From the NCBI GenBank assembly GCA_015501075.1, contig JADNYJ010000447.1, positions 1 to 25,683 on the forward strand: a DNA stretch of 25,683 bases, read 5' to 3'. The notes under the pieces were generated by a model. It searched no databases and was not told the origin of the DNA. It saw nothing but the letters and a program-made list of their open reading frames with translations. The stretch's first letter is position 1. The number at the start of each line of letters is the position of its first letter. Position numbers and translations under genes: made by a program. The stretch is from Gymnopilus junonius (Eukaryota > Basidiomycota > Agaricomycetes > Agaricales > Galerinaceae). Of this stretch, positions 1 through 10,209 are shown in pieces.

Positions 1-390
1 CTTACCTTGGAGTCGGTATTTTGGTCGTAAACGAAATGATTTGAGATGCTCTGCGCACAGTAATAAAGGTCAGCTATATTCGAACGTACCATTGGTATAA
101 AATGAAAGCGAGCAACAGAAGTTCCTCCAGTAGTTCTCGTTACGGCTGTGTTATGAGCCGCGTTACATAAACCAAGCATTGCAGCGGTACATATTGATGT
201 GAACATCCCGTACTGACACAATGTTATACCCGCAGCATGACTATATTCTATAGACATAGGTAAGACTGGTGTGTTGGCTGACTGGACGTCCAGGCAATAA
301 ATGCATTGGCCAAGCTTGAACACGGATCGAGATTCTGAGGACGGTGCAACAATGAAAGGATTGATAAAGAACAATTTCTGGTAGACCCCC
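1..390 (-). CDS. Possible partial gene running off the left edge, unknown function
   Basis: One minus-strand frame stays open for about 128 codons, from roughly 390 down to position 6, where AAG is followed by GTAAG, a good intron donor at the window edge. The codons look like ordinary coding sequence. The peptide contains MSIEYSHAAGITLCQYGMF and, further on, a stretch ending in YDQNTDSK. In-frame ATGs lie at 255-257 and 204-206; alternatively an acceptor (CTACCAG) near 391 would make this an internal exon. I recognise no family. The arrangement would be head-to-head with the anchor gene starting at 702, sharing a short promoter region. It could be a chance open frame; the opposite strand has only short ORFs. 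Confidence 0.3.
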
Positions 391-701
391 GCAAATGATT
401 ATCCCTGTGGTCGATTGCAAAACCCACGAAATACCATGCATGCCTGGACATGGCGAAGGACTTGACTCTACAGAGATTTTCAAAGGCAGAGTCCAGGCAT
501 TCTTTTATGGGGAGTGCGGGCAGGGTGAGGAAGAGATTGATGAATGGGCGATAAAGGATGAGGAGGCGACACACGTGACTGTGTGAAAACGGCTTGCACG
601 GTTGAGTTTGGTTGTAGGCTGATTGTTGTGGGAGGAAGGATAGTTTCTTTTGCAATTACGCGGAGGGCAGAAACTGACAAAGGGCCAAACCACTTCAGAC
701 T
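391..701. promoter_or_regulatory. Upstream region of the ApsA-like gene, possibly bidirectional
   Basis: This stretch separates the open minus-strand frame at the left edge from the start codon at 702. No clear TATA box is visible. The overlapping short ORFs on both strands here lack family signatures. It is called regulatory by position only. Confidence 0.3.
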
Positions 702-3700
702 ATGGCAGCGTCTGGAGGAGCTGCGGCCCCCGTGCTGCCCCCAATGCCTGACTTTCTTTCTTCCTCTGCCGCCGACCCCCTCACCTTCTCCACCGCAGGC
801 GACATGAAATTCTATCTCCAAAACCTCCTCGACAGCAAGGAGAGGCAGCTCCAACAGGCAGGCAGTCTTGGGCAGCGGGTTCTTGCCCAGCAGATGGAAT
901 TGGAGGAGCGCATCAGACAACTACAGGAGCTCGAGGCAGATAAGGGCGAGGACGACCAGATCGACCATGAGGCTAGGGAACGGTATCACGAGCTGGCGGA
1001 GACCGTCGTTGCTTGGGACCAGGAGAACGCGCAGCTTTCTAGTGCGTTTGGTGGGAGCTCAAAGGTGTGTCGTTTGCGCTGCGGTGCCACTTGTGCTGTT
1101 TATCTGACCACTTTCGGCTTACATAGCGCTTTATGAATGGCACATCACATTCACCTGCAGTGCCCTATGCCGACCTCCCTAGAGAGGAGTCCGAACGCTC
1201 AAAATCCTCTGGGACTTCCGCCGCTCAATCAAGGCGCGCCAAAAACGCGGCCCATCGTGCTGATGATGTCGGTAAGTACTGATGATGGCCTACTGCTGCC
1301 CAAGAAACTCATGGCTTCTCAGAATTCGCCTTTGAAATCGGCAGTGGCTTGCTCACTGAAGTCCGACGACTCCAAAGCCTCCTCGGAGAACGCGATAAAG
1401 CCATTCAAGACATGAAAGAAGAGAAGGACGATATTGAAAAATCGGTCGAAGCCCTCAGGACTGCTCTCAGGCAACAGGAACAAAATGCCGGTATGTTTAT
1501 TATTTATTCGGAATCTATTCAAACTCATTCATTGTTTCTTTTACTGCAGACAAGTTCAAAGAAGAAAACTGGAATCTCGAAGTAAACCTGCAAGAACTGC
1601 GTGCCCAATACACCGACTCCCAGTCCTCCGTGCAACGGCTTGAATCTGAACACAAACGACTAACCAAAGCCCTTTCCAATGCCCGCGATTCTGGAGACCA
1701 GCACAAGAACGAGTCTGAACGTCTGCAAAACGTCATTGAAGAGATGAAGGCCAAACACGAGACTGATATTGCCCAGGCTCGCAAACACGCTGCTGGCCTC
1801 TCCCGGGATAAGTCTGATCTGCAACAAGCTATAGATACCCTCAAAGCAGAGGTTGCTCGTGCCGGACGACGCCTCCCTCGGTTCGGGTCCCCACTTACCC
1901 AGGCCACGGGGAAACCAAAGACTTCCTCACCCCCGCAGGAGGACTCCATGACGATGCGGACTCAGATGTATTCGGCACTGGTCGTCCCTCCACGAACCGT
2001 CGTAACTTGGACGTATCAGGCCTTTTTCCGCCAGACGATTTGGGAAGCGACTTTGGCGACAACTCTCCCGATCCGTCGCCGCTTCGCAAACCCTTCTTGG
2101 CAGCCAATCACCCTACGAATGAGATCGAGGCGCTGCAGCAGCGCTTGGCCCATGCGCAGCGGCAGATTAATACGCTGAAAGGGTCCTTGAACCGTGAGAA
2201 GCAGTTACGGATGCGGTTAGAGGGCGCCGCTGGCCATCGCCGGGTGGGATCTAATGGAATGGAAGTGGAAGATGATGAAGCTGAAGAGGGCGAAGAGTAC
2301 CAGGATGAGAATACGGCTGTAGATGGTGGTAATGCCAAGCGCCTGGCGAAGAGGTCAACGACGCCGTTCAAAGTGGGTGGTGGACGAGGCGGACGGGGGA
2401 GGGGCAGAGGAAGGGGGGTATTACTCTTATTCAGAGGCTTGGTCTGGCTGCTAGCAGCCCTGCTTCTGAATTCAATGATGAAGAGGACCTTCAACCTGAT
2501 GCTGATAACAGCGCGGACGGCTCACCTGCCCCGCCTGTGCCTCCCATTCCCATCCACTTCAACCAAGCAGATGCAGAGGAAGACGAGGTCTCTCAGTTCT
2601 TCGGAAGCAGCCATGGTCATGAACAAGGAGACGTATCATTACAAGGAGAAGATCAAGGACGCGTCTCCCGCTCGCCCTCACCCCCCGCCTCCCCCATCCA
2701 GCTCAACTCGAACCGTACGTCCGTGGCAAGCGTAGATGGCATGGACCCTATCTTCGCGAATGTGCTCAAGCGCGTCCCATCCAATGGCTCTGCTTACCGT
2801 AGCCCACTCCGTCAAGCTGTCCTGGGACGCTCTGCAGGTCGCCGCCAACGCGGTGGTGTTCCATTCAAGGAGGCCAGACCGCCATCGATCGTGGACGCTC
2901 CCGAGGCTTTGTCGTCTGAACTTGGAGGCGATATGGAGTCCCCATGAAGGCGTTCAATTCAAGTTTGCTGAATGAGGTCGAGATCCCTGAAGAAGAGGTC
3001 GACGAGGACGGCGTGGAGTATATTAGAGTGAGGAAAGTCGAGAAGATCGAGTTTGGATGCCAAACGGAGCCGGAGCTCGAGAAGTCGGTGGTGGAGGATG
3101 ATAGGACGATCTTGCTCTCTGAGCAACCATCTGTTGTCCACGTTTCTGTTGAGGCTGAAGCTGTACCGGCGCCTGTGCCAACACCAGAACAAGAGCCAGA
3201 GCATGTTGAGATGGGTGTACAATCTGACCCTGAACCAGAACCCGAACCTGCTTCTTTACCGCCTCCGCCACCTCAAGTTATTACAGCAGAGATGGGTCTT
3301 CAGACCGAGCCTGAGCCTGTACCAGAACCAGAGCCTCCTGTAGTCGTGGAGAAAGCAGAGATGGGCATCCAGCACCAATACCAGAACCCGTGCCCGTGCT
3401 GATCGACAGTGGGATTGAGACTGATCCCCTGCCTGTGCTGGTTGACAGTGGGTCTGGGACTGATCCTCTGCCTGAGCCTGCGCCTGCTCCTGTTCCGCCC
3501 AAGAAGACCTACGCCAACGCCAATATTGGCAATGGTCTTCCACCTCTTGTTATTAGGGACATTGGTGCAGGTCGCAGAGCTACGATCACCCAATCTGATA
3601 TTTCTCGCGTATTTCTACCAGCGCGGGGATACGACTATCACGCGGACCTTCTTGGCTCATCCTCGTCTTGGGCAGGGGGATGAAGATGATAATGAGATTG

Positions 3701-6427
3701 ATGAAGGCGAGGAGACGGAGACGGGCGCGGATGATACGGAAGACGATTATCATGATGCACGACAGAGCATTGTGATGACTACTCCCTCAGAGGATTTCCA
3801 TTCCATCAGGACCATTACGGACAATGATTACTCTGATGTGGGCAGTGACGATGATGATGATGACGCGGAGAGCATCAAGGCGTCTCATTTCTCTGTCCAT
3901 GACAGGTCACAGAGTTCGTTGGACCAGAGGCCGGCGACCTCCACCTCAGTGTATTACGAGGCGGAGGAGCCCGAGTCTGTTAGGCTTCGTCACGAAGAAG
4001 AGCGCGCGCAGGTGTATGATGAGCCTTTGCAGATGAAAAGGGAAGTGTCGTATGAAACTGTGGGCGTCAGTGCGGATTTGTACGAGCCCCCGTCGCCTGT
4101 GGTCATTGAGCGGATTAGGTCGCCGCCGCCTCCGCCACCCAAGCCTGAAGTCAAGGAGATGTCCATACAAACAGACGAGTGGAAACCTCCTGTACCACCT
4201 CCTGCACCTACACCCGTTCCTTTGCTAGCACCAGCACTAGCGCCTACACCTGTAGTTCAGGCCTCCTCTGTTCTTGTCCCGCTGTCACCTTCGCCTGCTT
4301 CCAAAGGGCTCTATCGTGTCGGGTCGACTGGGCAACAATTCCAGTTCATACTTCCTCCACCTCCGCCTATCTCTGCCAATGCCAGTGCTGCTACTACCAA
4401 TTCCACAGGACAGCAACACCAACCTCCTCACTCCGCGCCTATACCTGTCATGGGCGGTCCAGTGTTCACCGCTCCTTCTCCTATTTCCAGTGTATTCCGT
4501 GAATCGACCCTTGGGCGACGTACTGCAACGCCTTCGGTTAGACGACAATCCATTGAGTCGTTGGTCTCCCCTGGCGCCGGCGCGGAAGATCAACCGCGTT
4601 CGAGAGTGCCTTCTTCATCTGGTAACGCCATTTTGACATCTATTGACAAGTCAAGGCCGCCTGTAATGTCTCTGCCGCCTCCGCCAAAGTTGCCTCCTCC
4701 ACCAGGTAGCATGGCCCCTCCCGCCTTCATCCCAGAGCGCAAGGCCTTGTCGATTTTGAACGGGGACGGGCCTCCACCTCGACCTTCCTCGCCACCGCCG
4801 CCTGAGCTTGTGCAGAGGGCGACAACGCCGCTAGGTTCGATTCTGTCCGTTCCTGGTAAGTATGGTTCACAGCGCTCGCATGGGTCGAGTCTGCCTCCTT
4901 CTCAGGCCAACTTGAGGCAGCCCCCATCGACGAGCAGCTTTAGGTCTTCCGGGGCCTTGAGTGGGGGTGGAAATACACTTGCCTCTGTTCCTCCTTCGCA
5001 GCATCTTCTTTCATATAGTGTTAGAGAGCGAGAGAGGAGGGAACGCTCTTCGACTTCGCTTACTTCTGACCATAGCATGGCTTCTCCCAGGTCTTCCATT
5101 TCCTCCGATCATCATGGGTATAATAGCTTAAACCAGTCCACACGCTCGGACACTGGTCCCCCCTCGACGCCCAATAAGACGGCTGATATCACGCCGAGGG
5201 CGAACAATGCTGGAGGTGCTGGTCCAGCTGGTGCTTCTACGGATCCTGCGATTATCCATGCGATCACACAAACGATGATTGGCGAGTTTTTGTGGAAGTA
5301 TACAAGGAAGGCGATTGGGAAGGGTGTTGGTGAGAGGAGGCACGAGAGGTTCTTTTGGGTGCATCCGTATACGAAGACGTTGTATTGGAGCTCGTCGGAC
5401 CCTGGGTCTTCGAATGTTTCAGAGTCTAGTGCGAAGAGTGGTATGCCTTGCGTCTTTTAACCTTTTTTGATTCAGAGCTGACTTCTTTGCTTTTCATTCA
5501 GCTTACATTGAAGGAGTGCGCTCTGTGCTGGATCCAAACCCTATGCCTCCTGGTCTGCATCAATACAGTGTCATTGTGTCTACTCCTCAGAGAGAGATGA
5601 AGATCACGTGCCCCACAAAAGACAGGCACGATATTTGGATGAACGTATGTTGACATTTTCTTGACATATTGACTAAATCTGATACTTGATGATAGGCTCT
5701 CAAATACCTTTTAACGCGTCCGAGTGCGCCTGTTATGACCTCTCCTGCTAACAACATCGTTCTGCCTGAAACTCCCGACCACACAGATCACGATCGCAGA
5801 GCACCTCTTCTCAGCCCTCAAAGTCAACGCAGCACAAGGAACGCGGTCCCTGGCGAACCCTGGAACACTACTCCCCGTGGACAACGCAGCAGATCACAGC
5901 TTTCCGTCCATGGGTCTGTTGGCAAACGTTCTGGCACGCCTGCACAGGAGTACCTCCGCTGGAACGCACCTGAGAGCCCTTTCACCCCTGACAAGTCTTT
6001 TGTGGACGTTCACCCTCATGATCCTGACGACCTTGACTTCGAGCTGCATGATGATATGATGTCGGATGAAGGCTATGAAGGGTTGGAGAATGTTCGTGCG
6101 TGCTGTGACGGGAAGCATACCGTTGGACATAATGGGAAGCACCATCATCACCACCATCACGACCAACATCAAAAGGTCAACCAAGGCACGCTTACTAGTA
6201 GGCGGAGTGTGGACAACCAGCATTTGGACGTGAACCCGCACTTGCAGGAACAGGCACGGCCTTCGTCCCCTGCTTGGTCGTTCCGCTCTCGGACGGGTAG
6301 CACCCAATCTCATGAAGGCGGTGGAGGTGGAATATTCTCTTGGGGGCGCGGAGAAGATGGCAAACGTCGATTTGGATCCAGGCGGTCGACGACGACGAAA
6401 GCGTCCATTCCTGTACACGACTCGTAA
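702..6427 (+). CDS. apsA: ApsA/Num1/Mcp5-type cortical anchor with C-terminal PH domain (frame broken in this sequence)
   Basis: Homologues (Aspergillus ApsA, yeast Num1, fission yeast Mcp5) sit at the cell cortex and anchor dynein, and in some species mitochondria, for nuclear positioning. Exons read as 702-1064, 1127-1271, 1323-1490, 1550-5440, 5502-5644 and 5696-6427; the introns are 51-62 nt with GT..AG ends. The ATG at 702 has A at -3. The product is about 1,800 residues. The N-terminal part is coiled-coil and holds the family motif EFAFEIGSGLLTEVRRLQSL (exon 3) and later RRLPRFGSPLT. The middle is acidic and Pro/Glu/Ser-rich with repeated QT motifs. The C-terminal Mcp5-type PH domain (about 5240-5730) includes IGEFLWKYTRKAIGKG, RHERFFWVHPYTKTLYWSS and DIWMNALKYLL. 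A His7 run lies near 6140. The large exon 1550-5440 needs five frame changes (near 1898-1904, 2413-2418, 2940-2943, 3367-3373 and 3675-3679); coding character resumes at once in another frame each time. Family call certain; the intact state is inferred. Confidence 0.93.
5240..5730 (+). other. PH domain-coding segment of the ApsA-like protein
   Basis: This part encodes the lipid-binding pleckstrin homology domain that tethers Num1/Mcp5 proteins to the plasma membrane. It is split by two introns, 5441-5501 (with a CTGAC branch-like site) and 5645-5695. Basic residues in KYTRKAIGKG and the RHERFFWVHP strand fit the phosphoinositide-binding face; the terminal helix is DIWMNALKYLLTRPS. Reading frames agree across both introns, so this part of the gene is undamaged. 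Confidence 0.88.
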
Positions 6428-7341
6428 TACCCCAATGCTCCCTTCTCTACCTACCTCAACTCTGCACGCTGTACCTTCCATGTCGCAAACTAGACGTCTT
6501 TACCCCACCTTTCACCATTAAGGCATACATACCATAATTCTGAATACACTCGTACGCTCTCTTTAGTATCTCTTTTCTTTCTTGCTCGTAGTTTGGTTCG
6601 TTTGCACTTTTTCGCTTCATCCTTCATCCGTTACCATGTTACTCCAAATATTACCAATTCTGTGTCTTTTTGCTTGTCTGTTTCTTTTTATGCTTGTCTC
6701 CCTCCCACTCCAGCTAGTTATGATCCTTTGCCTAATGGTTCATTTCGTATCTACATTCCTTCATGTTTTTTTTCCTCTTTCCATTGATTAACTGCTACCA
6801 ATTGTTGATATAACGTGTCCGACTCTCTTTTCTCTATTCAATATTTCTCTTTCTCGTCTTTGGTGTAGCAACTCATTTCTTGTGCCACTATATATTACAT
6901 ATAACCAATACCACTCTTTTGGCTAATGCTCTATAACCCCGTCTAAATCGTATTTTATGTCCTAAAAAGCCATTACGATGACGAGGAGAATCCCCGAGGG
7001 ATTGAATACCATTCTGAGGATCTCAGGTTGGCCGTCTGGTGGACTGTACATAGCCAGAGCTCCGAATGCACAGAACTAGAACCCAGATCCATTTGGAAAT
7101 GTTTGTTAGGTTGTACCTTTTGTTGACCCAGTTTAAATGAGAGATAAAATGCTGAAAATTGTTATTGAAGATCCTGGCTTTTCATCTTTCAAACGTTGAG
7201 AATGTAAAGGAGTGGGTTCTCCACGATCCATATACTATAGACTATGTCTAACTAGATACCGTACATTTACAACAGGTCAAGTACTTCCTAAAAATTTCTG
7301 CTTGGAAGAACGAGGAAAGGGCACGGGGGAAACGCGCCCAG
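6428..7341. other. Intergenic: 3' flank of the ApsA-like gene
   Basis: After the stop at 6427 the + strand is T- and C-rich (about 6540-6880), as expected of a 3' UTR and terminator region. Two overlapping short ORFs there have no family features. Nothing else is recognisable. Confidence 0.5.
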
Positions 7342-7629
7342 TCAATAGTATTCATTCTTGAACCCATCCAGTGTAAAGCTAGACATTTGTAAGCACTAAT
7401 AATTAAGTTCAAAGTGAAATAACCACACCACTTCTTTCGCTTCCTTAGCCATAGCGATATTCTTGGCATTAAAATCCAAATAACTCTGAAGATCCTCCTC
7501 TGTTGTCCAATACTCATTTACACCAGTGATAGCCAAGATCTCGGCTGTGGTTGCTCCGACTGGCGCAAGCCACTGCATCTGCGTTGCTTCAACTTGCTTG
7601 TCATTAGTGAAAACAAGTTCTATGGCCGT
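7342..7629 (-). pseudogene. Orphan C-terminal gene fragment, unknown family
   Basis: The minus strand encodes about 85 residues that look like true protein. The main piece (7427-7629) includes QVEATQMQWLAPVGATTAEI and later EYWTTEEDLQSYLDFNAKNI. A 48-nt intron (7379-7426, GT..AG) then joins a short last exon ending FTLDGFKNEYY and a TGA at 7342-7344. Upstream of 7629 the frame meets a stop, and no matching N-terminal exon or clear start is visible; the only in-frame ATG near the start is at 7578. I do not recognise the family. It could be a relic left by gene loss, or a short intact gene starting at 7578. Confidence 0.4.
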
Positions 7630-9206
7630 CTAAATCTGAAGACTGCTCGGATATTATCCAATCTTCAGGAATGAACTTAGATCGTGGCTGTAATACCATT
7701 CATTAGCCTTGTAGTATCACGGTAATATCAATACTGTATTACTGTACAAGAGAAGAAAGCAAGAAGGTAGGTCACTGCATTGAACCGCGACTGCGCGACG
7801 GAACATGGTTGGTAGATGGTAGAGATATTACAATGCAGCTATTGTCTGACTCCTGAGACTCAGAGACTTAGCCTCGCCAGCCAGTCATCACACGATCCGG
7901 AAGTAGCGAGCTGACGTTCACGGATAGAGACAACGGTTGTTGGATCGCGAGAATTTCCGCGCGTTGATTGGCTGGCACGTGACCGAAGAAGTTCTGATCC
8001 GTCGTCGATATCTCTGCCTCTCGAGACGTTATTGTCGCTGCCGCTCCTCCACAGTACTACAGGCTGCGCGTCTGGTTTGGAGACATCTTAATCCGGGAAC
8101 TCCTTGCTTCGTTCACATGCTACTATTTAGCAGGCGATTCGTCGATATACATTGCCTAAACTTGGTCGAAATTTCTATTTATGGCTCAGCTGCTAAAGCA
8201 AGCCATCAATCCAATCCTCGCTCTTCAGGCCAGTATCCAATCCCCTTATCCTTGTTTCATTTTCTGCTCCTTTCCACGGATCCTGGATTTATGTTATTTC
8301 GTTTTCCCCATATTCCGATTCATCTATCTTTTCACCATCCTTGACGTCGGACCCGTCATGTCGATGATACACCTTTTTCTTCACTCTCTTTGCTATTCTA
8401 CTCCTAATCACCTACCATGCCTTCATTATTATATCTCGACTGATATTTTTCCTCCTCAGCAACCCAACGGCACTTACCTTCCTTGCCTCGCTCATTTATC
8501 TCCTTTTCCCGACCATGCGGTTGGTTCTTCCGGTTCTCCGGCGCCTTTACATCACCTACGCTCAGCATTCCTCATTTCCTTTCGCATACTCAAGTTTTTC
8601 CACCGCATAATCCTCGCACTTGCAACATATTGCTTTTCATTGCCCGACAACGTCTCGTGATGGACTGTCTGATACTCGGACTCAAGGGCGCGTTTTTGGT
8701 GTATTCACAGCGCTTCGCGATTTCCAGTCCGGCACCAAGCCTCATTGCCGCTCGCCGAATTCTCAGCCATTCACTCGCAAATTTCGTTCGCCAGCCACAG
8801 CAAATCTGCCTGACCAGTTGAATCGAATGATCTTTCCCGAGTTCCTTCTTCCCTTTTGCGCTTTCACGGACATTGCGGACTTGTTACTTATGATTTTCAA
8901 ATCGGACTCATTCTTTTTTTATGTAAAATTTTTCTCATTTGCTCCTCCATCTATCTGCGAACGTACAATTCACCCTACTCCATAGTCACAGTCATTCCTT
9001 ACTCTCCTTTACTCCCTTCCTATCCTATCAACCACCCACCCACCCACAAGTGCACATGCACACGCCCATCTAGTCCCGTAGGCTAGTAGAACATGGACAA
9101 GTCAGTCGCAGGCGCCGACCGCATGTAGTATAATATGTATTTCAATCTTTGCCGGACATAGCATAGGTCGTACAACATGTACTGTATATTTGTACCGCTT
9201 TACAGG
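7630..9206. other. Intergenic, pyrimidine-rich on the + strand, no gene recognised
   Basis: Several overlapping + strand ORFs (for example 8181-8660, 8483-8821 and 8620-8985) lie in all three frames. Their Phe/Leu/Ser/His-rich composition simply reflects CT-rich DNA. None shows a domain or a convincing intron-exon pattern. A short ACCC tandem run occurs near 9030-9047. The region could be a long leader or a noncoding transcript. Confidence 0.4.
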
Positions 9207-10209
9207 ATCTACTGTGAAAAAAAGTGAAATCACCCAAAATCAGTGGTATAATTACAATTTTTTTTTGAGTCGAGTACTACTAGGTGCGAAAGCAAAGCGA
9301 GTCAAGAGGGAAAAAGGGGAAAGGAAAAGAGAGAGAAGAGGAGACGACAACCGTAAATGATACACGGCAAACTCTCTCAACTATGAGGCGATAGTCAAGA
9401 GGAAGAGACGAGTACAACCAACGACAAAAAAGAAAAAAGTGAATTCGGAGAAAAGATGGGCAAGAAATCCGAAAGAGAGGTATCAAGATATCAAATCACG
9501 GGAAAGATACAACGCGGAAAAATCGAGATAAAAGGAGGTACATATAGGTCCATAAATCCATGGGCGGAGGTAGGGAGGGCTGGCAAGAATGCCAGCGAAT
9601 ATACGAGTGGCGAAGAGTTGGAGAAGAGGAATATAGCGCAAGCAGGGGCTCGGATGCGCTTATGCGACGAGCCGCACAGAATGTAGATGGTTATAAAAGC
9701 TTGAAAGAAAAGAATGGTCAACGAGAAAAGAATGTAGGATGTGAATCCGATGTGTACCAGTCGAGTATTGGAGATCGCTCTCTTTGGTCGGTCCTTCGTC
9801 AAATAGCTGTTCTCAAGCCAAGTGCGCACCTGCCTCTTCTCCTTCCAGCCTTCCAATCCTAAATATATAGCGGACTGACGCCGACGAAACGAAGCCCCAA
9901 AAGACCCCACTTACAATTGACAAGGAAAGGCGAGAAAAGGCGCTGGAAGAACGGCAAATGACAATCAAACTCAGATCGAAGTCAAAGTCAAAGGAAGGTA
10001 GAGTTCGTTTGGACGACGGACGGGCCGGAAGGCGAGGTGTGAGTAAGTGCTTACTAGGTTTTGTGGCTGGATAGACCAGGGTCCAGCCTTATCGTTGTGC
10101 ATGTAACTGAGCTGCTCTATGGCGGGCGGTGCAAGAACAAGAATAAGGGAACAAGGTAGAGGGCAGGACGGTTTGTCCCAGGACCCATGTCAATTTAGGT
10201 GGGTGGTAG
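9207..10209. repeat. Direct repeat copy 1 (about 1.0 kb), paired with 13920-15356
   Basis: This block matches 13920-15356 in the same orientation. Shared landmarks include AGTGAAATCACCCAAAATCA, GAGTCGAGTACTACTA, GCGAAAGCAAAGCGAGTCAA, GAGACGAGTACAACCAACGA, CCTAAATATATA followed by GCGGAC, ACGAAGCCCCAAAA and GTGAGTAAGTGC. By eye the identity is roughly 80% with many indels; copy 1 lacks several segments present in copy 2. The minus-strand ORF 9491-9910 aligns in part with minus-strand ORFs in copy 2, but the indels argue against a conserved protein. The right end stops where the putative transposon begins. Confidence 0.85.
9859..9873 (-). promoter_or_regulatory. Conserved TATA-like box in repeat copy 1
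   Basis: On the minus strand the sequence reads TATATATTTAGG, followed by a long CT-rich stretch. The same arrangement is kept in repeat copy 2 near 14856-14872. This would suit a leftward promoter. No transcript start can be shown from sequence alone. Confidence 0.35.

Noticed and set aside
1859..1902. A 44-nt intron that would repair the first frame jump in the ApsA-like gene
   Set aside because: It would remove the conserved RRLPRFGSPLT motif and is shorter than the other introns; a missing base in the C run is simpler.
8181..8985. Overlapping + strand ORFs of 112-159 residues
   Set aside because: They occur in all three frames over CT-rich DNA and have composition-driven sequences without motifs.
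9491..9910. Minus-strand ORF of 139 residues with hydrophobic stretches, partly alignable to ORFs in repeat copy 2
   Set aside because: The similarity follows DNA-level duplication; indels not divisible by three break the frame between copies, and no domain is recognisable.
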